In this document: piece after piece, positions 1 through 5,738 of the stretch
Layout of the letters: each line of letters begins with the position of its first letter
Numbering within the stretch: the stretch's first letter is position 1
Source of the DNA: Bacillota bacterium
GTDB taxonomy: Bacteria; Bacillota; Clostridia; Acetivibrionales; DSM-1351
Assembly (NCBI GenBank): GCA_023417285.1
Contig: JAEZFR010000538.1
Location: 1-13,249 of the forward strand
DNA length: 13,249 nt
Reading direction: 5' to 3'
Translations under genes and position numbers: made by a program
Notes under the pieces: model-generated
The model's database searches: none
What the model saw: the letters and a program-made list of their open reading frames with translations, nothing else
What the model was told of the DNA's origin: nothing

Positions 1-93
1 AATTTACGTGTTATTCTATACTACAGAAGGACAAACTTAACATTTGCGGAAAAATATGGAGTACGAAGTTCTAATGAGAATAAAAAATATTAA
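1..93 (+). CDS. 3' end of an upstream gene, product unknown (partial)
   Basis: The frame beginning at base 1 is open for 30 codons and ends in TAA at 91-93, fifteen bases before the start of the MBL1 gene. The peptide ends ...FAEKYGVRSSNENKKY and begins with a basic/aromatic stretch (LRVILYYRR), which looks like an ordinary protein tail. No family can be assigned from 30 residues. The tight spacing and shared strand suggest it is the previous gene of the same operon. A CD-NTase or an effector would be attractive given the E2-E1-JAB gene downstream, but nothing in this piece shows that. It could also be a chance open frame. Confidence 0.45.
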   Translation, partial: NLRVILYYRRTNLTFAEKYGVRSSNENKKY

Positions 94-96
94 AGT

Positions 97-102
97 GAGG
101 AG
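97..102 (+). promoter_or_regulatory. Ribosome binding site for MBL1
   Basis: GAGGAG lies 5 bases before the ATG at 108. It supports that start, and no closer or better start is present. No promoter is visible between the upstream stop at 93 and this gene, so transcription probably enters from upstream. Confidence 0.8.
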
Positions 103-107
103 AACAT

Positions 108-1229
108 ATGCATAAAATTACATTTTATCCTTTAGGAAATGCTGATTGTTGTAAAATAGACTTGGATAATGGAAGAAAACTGATTTTTGATTATGCACAT
201 ACTAAATCTTCTGAAGATAAAAATGATAAAAGGATAGATTTAGCTAGTACTCTTACAGAAGAGTTAAACAATGAAAAATGTGATGAAATCGATGTATTAG
301 GGTTTACACATGCAGATACTGACCATGTATCTGGTTCAAGTGATTTCTTTTATTTTGATTATGCAAAAGCATATCAAGGAAATGGCAGAATCAAATTTAA
401 GGAATTATGGGTTCCTGCAGCATTTATAGTGGAAACTGGCCTTAGTGGCGATGCGATGGTCATACAAAAAGAAGCTAAATACAGACTTGAACAAGGATAC
501 GGCATAAAAGTTTTTTCAGCACCTGATGGATTAAAAGACTGGATGAGTGACAAAGGCTTAACAGCAAAAGACAGAAAGGAATTTATTATAGATGCCGGAA
601 ACATAGTGCCCGGATTTGATTTAGGTAAAGACCAGGTAGAGTTTTTTGTACATAGCCCGTTTGCAAAGCTTATTGATGGAAAAAGTGTAGATAGAAATAA
701 TAGCTCATTGGTATTAAATGTACTTTTTGAATATAAGGATTGGCAGACTAGATTTATGTTGATAGGTGATATTGATTATGACATTCTGGCTGATATCGTA
801 GATGTAACAAAATATTATAATAATGAGGACAGATTGAAATGGGACATCTATGATATACCACATCATTGTAGCTACAAAGGATTAAATGGTGAAAAGGGTA
901 AGGATAAAACCAATCCTGTTGAAAATGTCAAATGGTTGCTTGAACAAGGTGGAACTTCGGGTATTTTAGTTGCTTCAAGTGATGTAATTCCTACAAATGA
1001 TACGGAACAGCCGCCTCATCGTCAGGCGAAAGCATACTACAAAGATGTTGCTACAAGTATTGGTGGAAAGTTTATTGTTACTATGGAGCATCCCAATAGC
1101 AGTAATCCTAAGAAATTGGAAATTGAAATTGATCAGTTTCGTGCTCGCCTAAAAACAATATTATCGGCTGGAGGGAGTACAAGCATTATTAGAAATCCTT
1201 CGCCGAGGGCAGGTATGAAAGATGAGTAG
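108..1229 (+). CDS. ComEC-like metallo-beta-lactamase-fold hydrolase (MBL1)
   Basis: Predicted soluble metal-dependent hydrolase of 373 residues. The N-terminus (LGNADCCKIDLDNGRKLIFDY) is the usual first beta-hairpin of ComEC/Rec2-type MBL domains. The metal motif is H68-A-D70-T-D72-H73 (HxDxDH, the ComEC variant of HxHxDH). It is followed by the bridging aspartate in IGDID (D221) and the late IPHHCS motif (H252-H253). There is no signal peptide or transmembrane segment, so it is probably cytoplasmic, unlike true ComEC. The substrate cannot be read from sequence; nucleic acid, cyclic nucleotide or protein-linked substrates are all possible in this fold. The stop codon overlaps the ATG at 1222 of the E2-E1-JAB frame (ATGAGTAG), which implies translational coupling. 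MBL proteins beside E2/E1/JAB genes are a known association in prokaryotic ubiquitin-like operons. The fold is secure and the function is open. Confidence 0.9.
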   Translation: MHKITFYPLGNADCCKIDLDNGRKLIFDYAHTKSSEDKNDKRIDLASTLTEELNNEKCDEIDVLGFTHADTDHVSGSSDFFYFDYAKAYQGNGRIKFKELWVPAAFIVETGLSGDAMVIQKEAKYRLEQGYGIKVFSAPDGLKDWMSDKGLTAKDRKEFIIDAGNIVPGFDLGKDQVEFFVHSPFAKLIDGKSVDRNNSSLVLNVLFEYKDWQTRFMLIGDIDYDILADIVDVTKYYNNEDRLKWDIYDIPHHCSYKGLNGEKGKDKTNPVENVKWLLEQGGTSGILVASSDVIPTNDTEQPPHRQAKAYYKDVATSIGGKFIVTMEHPNSSNPKKLEIEIDQFRARLKTILSAGGSTSIIRNPSPRAGMKDE

Positions 1230-1326
1230 TTATATTGATATTGGCGGTATGATAGTTCCATTAGCCAACCTACAATCTGATAAAGCAAGAGAGCTTGCTC
1301 TTCTTCTGCAGAGCAAGCTTTTCTAA
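1222..1326 (+). CDS. 34-residue ORF: detached N-terminus of the E2 domain, or a leader peptide
   Basis: ATG at 1222 overlaps the MBL1 stop codon, with weak purine-rich SD-like bases (AGGGCAGG, 1206-1213) upstream. The peptide begins MSSYIDIGGMIVPLANLQ and ends with a helix-like DKARELALLLQSKLF before TAA. The frame is the same as the 1333 frame, separated only by TAA-TAT-GCA. Canonical E2 folds begin with an amphipathic helix ahead of the first strand, and this peptide would supply it, so the simplest reading is a truncated N-terminus. The alternative is a real leader peptide: its last 12 codons encode a strong hairpin (1289-1322) that ends 10 bases before ATG 1333, an arrangement that would let translation of the small ORF control the next gene. 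Confidence 0.5.
   Translation: MSSYIDIGGMIVPLANLQSDKARELALLLQSKLF
1289..1322 (+). promoter_or_regulatory. Strong RNA hairpin just before the E2-E1 start
   Basis: AGCTTGCTCT (1292-1301) and AGAGCAAGCT (1310-1319) are perfect 10-bp inverted repeats around an 8-base loop. Pairs 1289-1291 with 1320-1322 extend the stem to 13 bp if G-U pairs are allowed. The 3' side ends in TTTT (1319-1322), so it could act as a weak terminator or attenuator. It lies inside the 34-codon ORF and 10 bases before ATG 1333, which has no Shine-Dalgarno sequence of its own. Confidence 0.5.
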
Positions 1327-1332
1327 TATGCA

Positions 1333-3255
1333 ATGCTTATTGAGTGCCGAATTGATACTAATAGACATGTAGATATTGTTATTTTTGATATTGAAGTGGA
1401 GCTTGCTCAGCGAAAAGTTGTCGATATAAGGCCTGTCGAACGTATAGCATGTATGTTTTTCCATACTGATGATTATATTCCTGCAGCATATGCATTAAGA
1501 GATGATTTTCCTATTGTACCGCATTTAAATTTGATGCAAGATGAATTTCCACGGTGCTTGTGCTTGTTCGAAGAAAATTATGATGATATGAAAATAGATT
1601 GGTCAAATAATGAATTGATTATAAGAATTGCTAATTGGCTATCGAAGACATCTATGGGTAAATTGCATTCTTTAGATCAACCCCTTGAACTTTTGCTTGC
1701 TAACTCAATATATACGCTAATTTTACCGGAAAATTATTATGATGCATATCCTGGTTCAAGATTATATCAATTTATCGAAAAAAGCTCTCCAAGTGGCAGA
1801 AAGACATTTATTGCACAACCATATAATTCAAAGGCCATTGGTAAATGTTATATTGATATACCTTTAATGGGTAAACCAATCGTTCATGGAGTAATAAGGA
1901 AACTGCCTACAAACTTTTTTGAACTTAGTCAGATTCTTATGGAAGCAAATATTAATCTTGTTGAAGAATTAAAGAAAAGGTGCCAGGGGCTAATGGGTAT
2001 TGGACTAACCAAAGAACAATATAATTCCTATGCATTTGTTCTTATTATTTGTTTGCCTAAACTGAGGATGCTTGGTGAAGAACCAGAGGGATATGACGTT
2101 AGAGCGTTTATTTTAAATAGTTGTATACTGAACATTGGAACTTCTTTAGGTATATGGGGTAATATAGATGGACTTCCAGGGATCTTGCTAAAGAGCGAGG
2201 AACGGAAACGTATAGGCGAAGAAATTGCTATATATACCTTAAATGTACATGAGACTTTTTCACGGCGTTTAGCTGCTCATATCAGTGGATTTGAAATAAT
2301 GGACTGTAATATAGTAATGATTGGAGCGGGGTCACTTGGTTCACATCTTCTTTGTGATTCTTTAAGAACAGGTTTTGGACAATGGACTGTAATTGATGAT
2401 GATGACTTCTTCCCACATAATATTGGAAGGCATGTATTGAATCAAAATTATATTGGACTTAATAAAGCAATTTCTATATCAGAATTTGCAAATACAATTT
2501 TGCAGGCTGAGGGTAAGGTTGTAGAAGGAATTCCAGCTAATATATTAAGACCTGGGAAAGATGAGGGCGAAGTAAACGATGCTTTAGAGAAGGCGGATGT
2601 GATTTTAGATGCTTCAACTTCGGTTGCAGTTGAAAGGTTTGTTTCTTTTTATCCTAATAGTAGTGCAAGAAGGGTGTCTGCGTTTTTTAATCCAAAGGGA
2701 ACCGATCTTGTCTTGCTTGTAGAAGATAAAAGGCGTCAATCACCGTTAGACTTTTTGGAAATTCAATATTACCGTAGTATTATTAATACACCTGAACTAG
2801 AAGGACACATGAAAGTAGAACCAGAAAAAATTCGTTACTCTGCTTCATGTAGAGATATCACAAACAGGATTCCTCAGGAGAATATAGGAATGCTTACTTC
2901 TATTTGTAGCTCATTTTTACGTAAGGCTTTAAGTAAAGAGGAAGGCGCCATTCATATTTGGCAAGTCAATCAGGATAGCCTTGAGGTTAAGCACTTTGGG
3001 TTTGATATTTTTTGTAATAAAGTTATTATTACAGGATTAGGATGGTCTATAATTATAGACGAATATTTTAATAGAAAGCTAAAAGGAATTAGAACCGAGA
3101 AGCTGCCATTAGAAACTGGTGGTGTCCTTATAGGATCATATGATATGTCTAGGAAAATTGTATATATAGTTGACACTCAATTCCATCACCTCCAGATAGC
3201 AATGAACGACCTACATCTTATATCAGAGGTTGTAATGGATTGGAAGATAAAGTAA
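1333..3255 (+). CDS. E2-like / ThiF-E1-like fusion with truncated JAB domain
   Basis: This 640-residue frame carries most of the fusion. Residues 1-130 are an E2 (UBC-like) domain: the FDIEVELAQR strand region, VPHLNL in the HPN position, PRCLCL with candidate catalytic C77, then W90, a WL helix and HSLDQPLE, which are hallmarks of bacterial E2 domains. Residues about 130-320 link to a ThiF/E1 domain with IGAGSLGS (G331-G336) as the nucleotide-binding loop and IDDDDFFPHNIGRH (D355-D358, N363, R366) as the adenylation motif. C506 in SCRDITNRIP is a candidate E1 cysteine. From about residue 575 a JAB domain starts, with E594 in ETGGVLIGS as its JAMM glutamate. After DT (residue 614-615) the frame is wrong, and the last 25 residues are out-of-frame. 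The E2-E1 order recalls CBASS Cap2. No ribosome binding site precedes ATG 1333, so the true start may lie upstream at 1222. Confidence 0.85.
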   Translation: MLIECRIDTNRHVDIVIFDIEVELAQRKVVDIRPVERIACMFFHTDDYIPAAYALRDDFPIVPHLNLMQDEFPRCLCLFEENYDDMKIDWSNNELIIRIANWLSKTSMGKLHSLDQPLELLLANSIYTLILPENYYDAYPGSRLYQFIEKSSPSGRKTFIAQPYNSKAIGKCYIDIPLMGKPIVHGVIRKLPTNFFELSQILMEANINLVEELKKRCQGLMGIGLTKEQYNSYAFVLIICLPKLRMLGEEPEGYDVRAFILNSCILNIGTSLGIWGNIDGLPGILLKSEERKRIGEEIAIYTLNVHETFSRRLAAHISGFEIMDCNIVMIGAGSLGSHLLCDSLRTGFGQWTVIDDDDFFPHNIGRHVLNQNYIGLNKAISISEFANTILQAEGKVVEGIPANILRPGKDEGEVNDALEKADVILDASTSVAVERFVSFYPNSSARRVSAFFNPKGTDLVLLVEDKRRQSPLDFLEIQYYRSIINTPELEGHMKVEPEKIRYSASCRDITNRIPQENIGMLTSICSSFLRKALSKEEGAIHIWQVNQDSLEVKHFGFDIFCNKVIITGLGWSIIIDEYFNRKLKGIRTEKLPLETGGVLIGSYDMSRKIVYIVDTQFHHLQIAMNDLHLISEVVMDWKIK

Positions 3256-3467
3256 ACAAAATCAGAGAGCTGACGCAAGGAAAACTTGATTATGTTGGTG
3301 AATGGCATTCCCATCCAGAAGGATGTTCTGGTAATCCAAGTAATTATGATCTTAACTTATTGTCTTGGGTGACGAGTTATATGGCGCTTGATGGTCATCC
3401 TGGATTAATGGCTATTTGTTCTGATGATGAGCTTAACTTCTATATGGGTGGAACGATAGAAAATTGA
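3174..3467 (+). pseudogene. C-terminal JAB/JAMM isopeptidase fragment (frameshifted)
   Basis: The frame opens just after a TGA at 3171-3173 and reads IPSPPDSNERPTSYIRGC, then NGLEDKVNKIRELT, then LDYVGEWHSHPEGC and SNYD. These are the second half of a JAMM metalloprotease: His at 3306-3308 and 3312-3314, Ser at 3339-3341 and Asp at 3348-3350 make the HxH...SxxD zinc site. The required glutamate (ETGG, 3112-3114) is encoded in the other frame. Some gene callers would start this piece at TTG 3240 as a 75-residue ORF, but coherent family-like sequence continues upstream to about 3180, so it is a continuation of the preceding gene. On its own it would lack a complete active site. The family role is cleavage of isopeptide bonds, reversing E1/E2 conjugation. 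Confidence 0.8.
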
Positions 3468-3534
3468 CAGTTGGAAATGAAATCAATTATTTCTTAAGTT
3501 ACTGCTATATGTGCTGCAATTCAAAAGGAAAGTA

Positions 3535-3559
3535 TTAATAAATTCATTTAATTTATTAA
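3535..3559 (+). repeat. AT-only inverted repeat upstream of MBL2
   Basis: TTAATAAATT (3535-3544) and AATTTATTAA (3550-3559) form a perfect 10-bp inverted repeat with a 5-base loop. It ends just before the AAGGAGG (3562-3568) of MBL2. An AT-only stem is weak as RNA. It might be a protein-binding site or a translation modulator, but in DNA this AT-rich it could be chance. Confidence 0.35.
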
Positions 3560-3561
3560 AG

Positions 3562-3568
3562 AAGGAGG
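3562..3568 (+). promoter_or_regulatory. Ribosome binding site for MBL2
   Basis: AAGGAGG lies 10 bases before ATG 3579. It is one of the strongest Shine-Dalgarno sequences in the window and fixes the MBL2 start after a 111-bp gap that is otherwise gene-free. Confidence 0.85.
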
Positions 3569-3578
3569 ATAAAAAAGT

Positions 3579-4466
3579 ATGAGTATTGTAAAATCATTTT
3601 CTGTTGGTGAAGGTGATATGTTTTACATTAAGCATGGGGGTAGTAATTTTACAATTATAGATTGCTACTTAACTGATACAAATAGAGATAATATTGTCAA
3701 TGAAATAATTAAGGAGAAGAAAGGAAAAGACATTGTAAGATTTATTTCTACTCATCCTGATGATGATCATATAGGTGGACTAAAATATCTTGATGATAAA
3801 ATTAATATTTTAAATTTTTACTGTGTTAAGAATGAATACAATGCGGAGGATTCAGACGACTATAAGCGTTATTATAAATTAAGAGATGATAGTGAGAAAG
3901 CATTCTATTTGTATAAAGGATGCAAAAGAAAATGGATGAATCAAAATGACGAAGAAAAAGGCTATGGAGCTTCTGGAATCACTGTTTTATGGCCTATTAC
4001 ATCTAACCCTGATTTCCAGGATGCATTAAAAAAAGCAAAGGATGGCCAAAGCCCCAATAATATTTCTCCTATTATTGAGTACTCATTCAGTGAGGGTGCA
4101 ACAATTCTTTGGTTTGGAGATTTAGAAAATTCATTCACTGAAAAAATTAAAGATCAAATAACCCTTCCTTCGGCAGATATAATTTTCGCACCACATCATG
4201 GAAGAGAGAGTGGAAAATTGCCAAAGGAGTGGCTAGACCAAATTGATCCTCAGATTATAGTGATTGGAGAGGCCCCATCGAAATACTTGGATTATTATTC
4301 TGCTTATAATACGATAACTCAAAACTCAGCTGGAGATGTAACTTTTGAGTGTGAGACTGGAAAAGTACATGTTTATGTTTCAAGCGACACTTACAGTGTA
4401 AGATATCTCAAAAATGAGAACAAAAGCGATACTTATGGAACCTACATAGGTACGCTAAATGTTTAG
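3579..4466 (+). CDS. ComEC-like metallo-beta-lactamase-fold hydrolase (MBL2)
   Basis: A 295-residue soluble MBL-fold protein. The start of the fold (SVGEGDMFYI...FTIIDCY) is followed by the metal motif H59-P-D61-D-D63-H64, a bridging WFGDLE aspartate (D181) and PHHGRESG (H206-H207), so the expected metal ligands are present. It lacks a signal peptide and membrane segments. It is shorter than MBL1 and MBL3 and its visible sequence outside the motifs differs, so it is not a recent tandem duplicate. Only 18 bases separate its stop from the patatin gene, so the two are almost certainly co-translated. It probably acts with, or restrains, the phospholipase or the STAND protein; this is inference from position. 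The substrate is unknown. Confidence 0.9.
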   Translation: MSIVKSFSVGEGDMFYIKHGGSNFTIIDCYLTDTNRDNIVNEIIKEKKGKDIVRFISTHPDDDHIGGLKYLDDKINILNFYCVKNEYNAEDSDDYKRYYKLRDDSEKAFYLYKGCKRKWMNQNDEEKGYGASGITVLWPITSNPDFQDALKKAKDGQSPNNISPIIEYSFSEGATILWFGDLENSFTEKIKDQITLPSADIIFAPHHGRESGKLPKEWLDQIDPQIIVIGEAPSKYLDYYSAYNTITQNSAGDVTFECETGKVHVYVSSDTYSVRYLKNENKSDTYGTYIGTLNV

Positions 4467-4470
4467 ATGT

Positions 4471-4476
4471 AAGGAG
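4471..4476 (+). promoter_or_regulatory. Ribosome binding site for the patatin gene
   Basis: AAGGAG lies 8 bases before ATG 4485, directly after the MBL2 stop (4464-4466). Confidence 0.8.
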
Positions 4477-4484
4477 ATATAAGT

Positions 4485-5597
4485 ATGAGTGATGAACAGA
4501 CGAAAATAGGAATTGCACTATCTGGTGGAGGAATCAGAGCAACAATTTTTCATTTAGGCGTTTTGAAATGGATGGCAGAAAACAATATGTTTGAAGACAT
4601 TGTACGTATCTCATCTGTTTCTGGTGCGAGTTTATGCATAGGATTAATATATTCCCATAACAAACATAGATGGCCAACTAGCCCAGAATATCTGAATAGT
4701 GTGCTTCCCAAAATACAAGAGGTTATTCTAAAAAAAGATATTCAGAATGATGCTTTAAGAAGATTAATAATATCACCATGGTGGTGGAATAAAAAGGTAA
4801 ATTTATTAGCAAAAATACTTCAAAAACATTGGGGGATTTCAGGGGAAATTACTGATCTGGAGAAAAAGCCGTTGTGGTACATTAATTGTACAACATTCGA
4901 GACAGGTAAAAGGTTTCGCTTTACTCAGGAGAACATGGGTGATTATCAGATTGGTTATGTAGAGAATCCAAAGATTTCTTTAGCCGATGCGGTTGCATCA
5001 TCTGCTGGATTTCCTATCTTAATCGGTCCTTATAAAATGAGAACAGATAAGTATTCTTGGACAAAGTCCTATTACTCGAATAATGATTTAATTCATAAAG
5101 ATAAGTATCTTCATTTGTGGGATGGCGGAGTATATGATAATTTAGGGTTGGAGTCTGTATACAAAGTGGATAATGGTGGAAGTTTGAGAGAAGGGGTCGA
5201 TTATCTTATTGTGAGTAATGCCTCAGGATCAAGTGGGTATAAAAAACGGAAAAATGGTTTTTCTAGCAGAAACTTAAAAAGATTAGTTGATATAGCAATG
5301 GATCAAGTTGGAGCTTTACGTAATAGAAATGTTATGGATTATATAAAACGTACACGAAATGGAATGTATTTCAATATTGGAAATAGTGCTCAAGCCATAG
5401 CTGAAGCCAGTGGAATCTCCTGCGAACTGAAAGATATATTAATTTCGCAATGTATAACTTCTTCTGATGCAATGGGAGTACGTAATTATTCTACTACCCT
5501 AAATAAACCCTCAAAATCTAATTTTGAATTAATGTTACAGCATGGTTATGAGGTCGCTAAATGTACCAGTATTTGCTATAATATTCAGAAGGAGTAA
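4485..5597 (+). CDS. Patatin/cPLA2-like phospholipase
   Basis: A 370-residue predicted lipid acyl hydrolase. The glycine-rich oxyanion loop is at residues 13-19 (SGGGIRA), following the first strand KIGIAL. The nucleophile elbow reads S44-V-S46-G-A-S, with S46 the likely catalytic serine. This is nearer to the cPLA2-type SGxS form than to the classical GxSxG of patatins. The catalytic aspartate is D213 in LWDGGVYDNLG, the expected DGG motif. SSAGFPILIGP (about residues 170-180) is also typical of bacterial patatins. There is no signal peptide. In CBASS, patatin proteins such as CapV are switched on by cyclic nucleotides and destroy the inner membrane. A similar membrane-killing effector role is likely here, though the activator is unknown. 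It is tightly coupled to MBL2 upstream, with the STAND nuclease 141 bp downstream. Confidence 0.92.
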   Translation: MSDEQTKIGIALSGGGIRATIFHLGVLKWMAENNMFEDIVRISSVSGASLCIGLIYSHNKHRWPTSPEYLNSVLPKIQEVILKKDIQNDALRRLIISPWWWNKKVNLLAKILQKHWGISGEITDLEKKPLWYINCTTFETGKRFRFTQENMGDYQIGYVENPKISLADAVASSAGFPILIGPYKMRTDKYSWTKSYYSNNDLIHKDKYLHLWDGGVYDNLGLESVYKVDNGGSLREGVDYLIVSNASGSSGYKKRKNGFSSRNLKRLVDIAMDQVGALRNRNVMDYIKRTRNGMYFNIGNSAQAIAEASGISCELKDILISQCITSSDAMGVRNYSTTLNKPSKSNFELMLQHGYEVAKCTSICYNIQKE

Positions 5598-5727
5598 AGT
5601 TTGGTTTGCAATACTTAAATATGATAGGTTAGTTAGTATATATATTTGGAAGTCATGACTACACCAAGGTCATTGGTGATTTCCAATATTTACTTCGTCG
5701 ATGAGCATTTAGAGGTAGATGTTGATA

Positions 5728-5734
5728 GAGGAGG
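5728..5734 (+). promoter_or_regulatory. Ribosome binding site deciding the STAND start
   Basis: GAGGAGG within AGAGGAGGAG ends 4 bases before ATG 5739. The frame is open further upstream (TTG 5646, ATG 5655), but neither upstream start has a comparable SD. Conserved-looking sequence (NWQHFQTYNEAPTRAFE) begins exactly at 5739. Confidence 0.8.
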
Positions 5735-5738
5735 AGAC

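Larger units (their letters stand above)
1222..3467 (+). pseudogene. E2-E1(ThiF)-JAB fusion gene, interrupted by a stop and a frameshift
   Basis: Read as one unit, this stretch encodes a fusion of about 745 residues: an E2-like ubiquitin-conjugating domain, a ThiF/E1 adenylating domain and a C-terminal JAB/JAMM isopeptidase. It is broken twice. TAA at 1324-1326 lies in the same frame as both the 34 codons upstream (1222-1323) and the long frame that resumes with ATG at 1333. A shift from frame 1 to frame 3 occurs between about 3172 and 3180. After the shift the sequence continues IPSPPDSNERPTSYIRG and reaches the catalytic EWHSHP motif. The gene may be a decaying pseudogene, an assembly or sequencing error, or a gene read through recoding. 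I see no slippery heptamer at the frameshift. The E2 and E1 halves remain intact in one frame and could still be made by starting at 1333. Confidence 0.7.

Noticed and set aside
1270..1464. Reverse-strand ORF of 64 residues over the E2 start, and its neighbour 1133-1333
   Set aside because: These are shadows of the + strand E2 frame and the hairpin, with no start signals.
3165..3185. Programmed -1 frameshift joining the JAB halves
   Set aside because: No X-XXY-YYZ slippery heptamer is seen at 3172-3180, and I found no clear downstream pseudoknot. A mutation or sequencing error is simpler.
1222..5597. A complete type II CBASS operon (E2-E1, JAB and patatin)
   Set aside because: No CD-NTase is encoded in the window, MBL genes are interposed, and the E2-E1-JAB is a single interrupted fusion. 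Only a resemblance can be claimed.
5646..5738. Upstream TTG 5646 or ATG 5655 start for the STAND protein
   Set aside because: Neither has a good SD, and the 31 extra residues look unrelated to the nuclease domain. ATG 5739 has AGGAGG four bases upstream.
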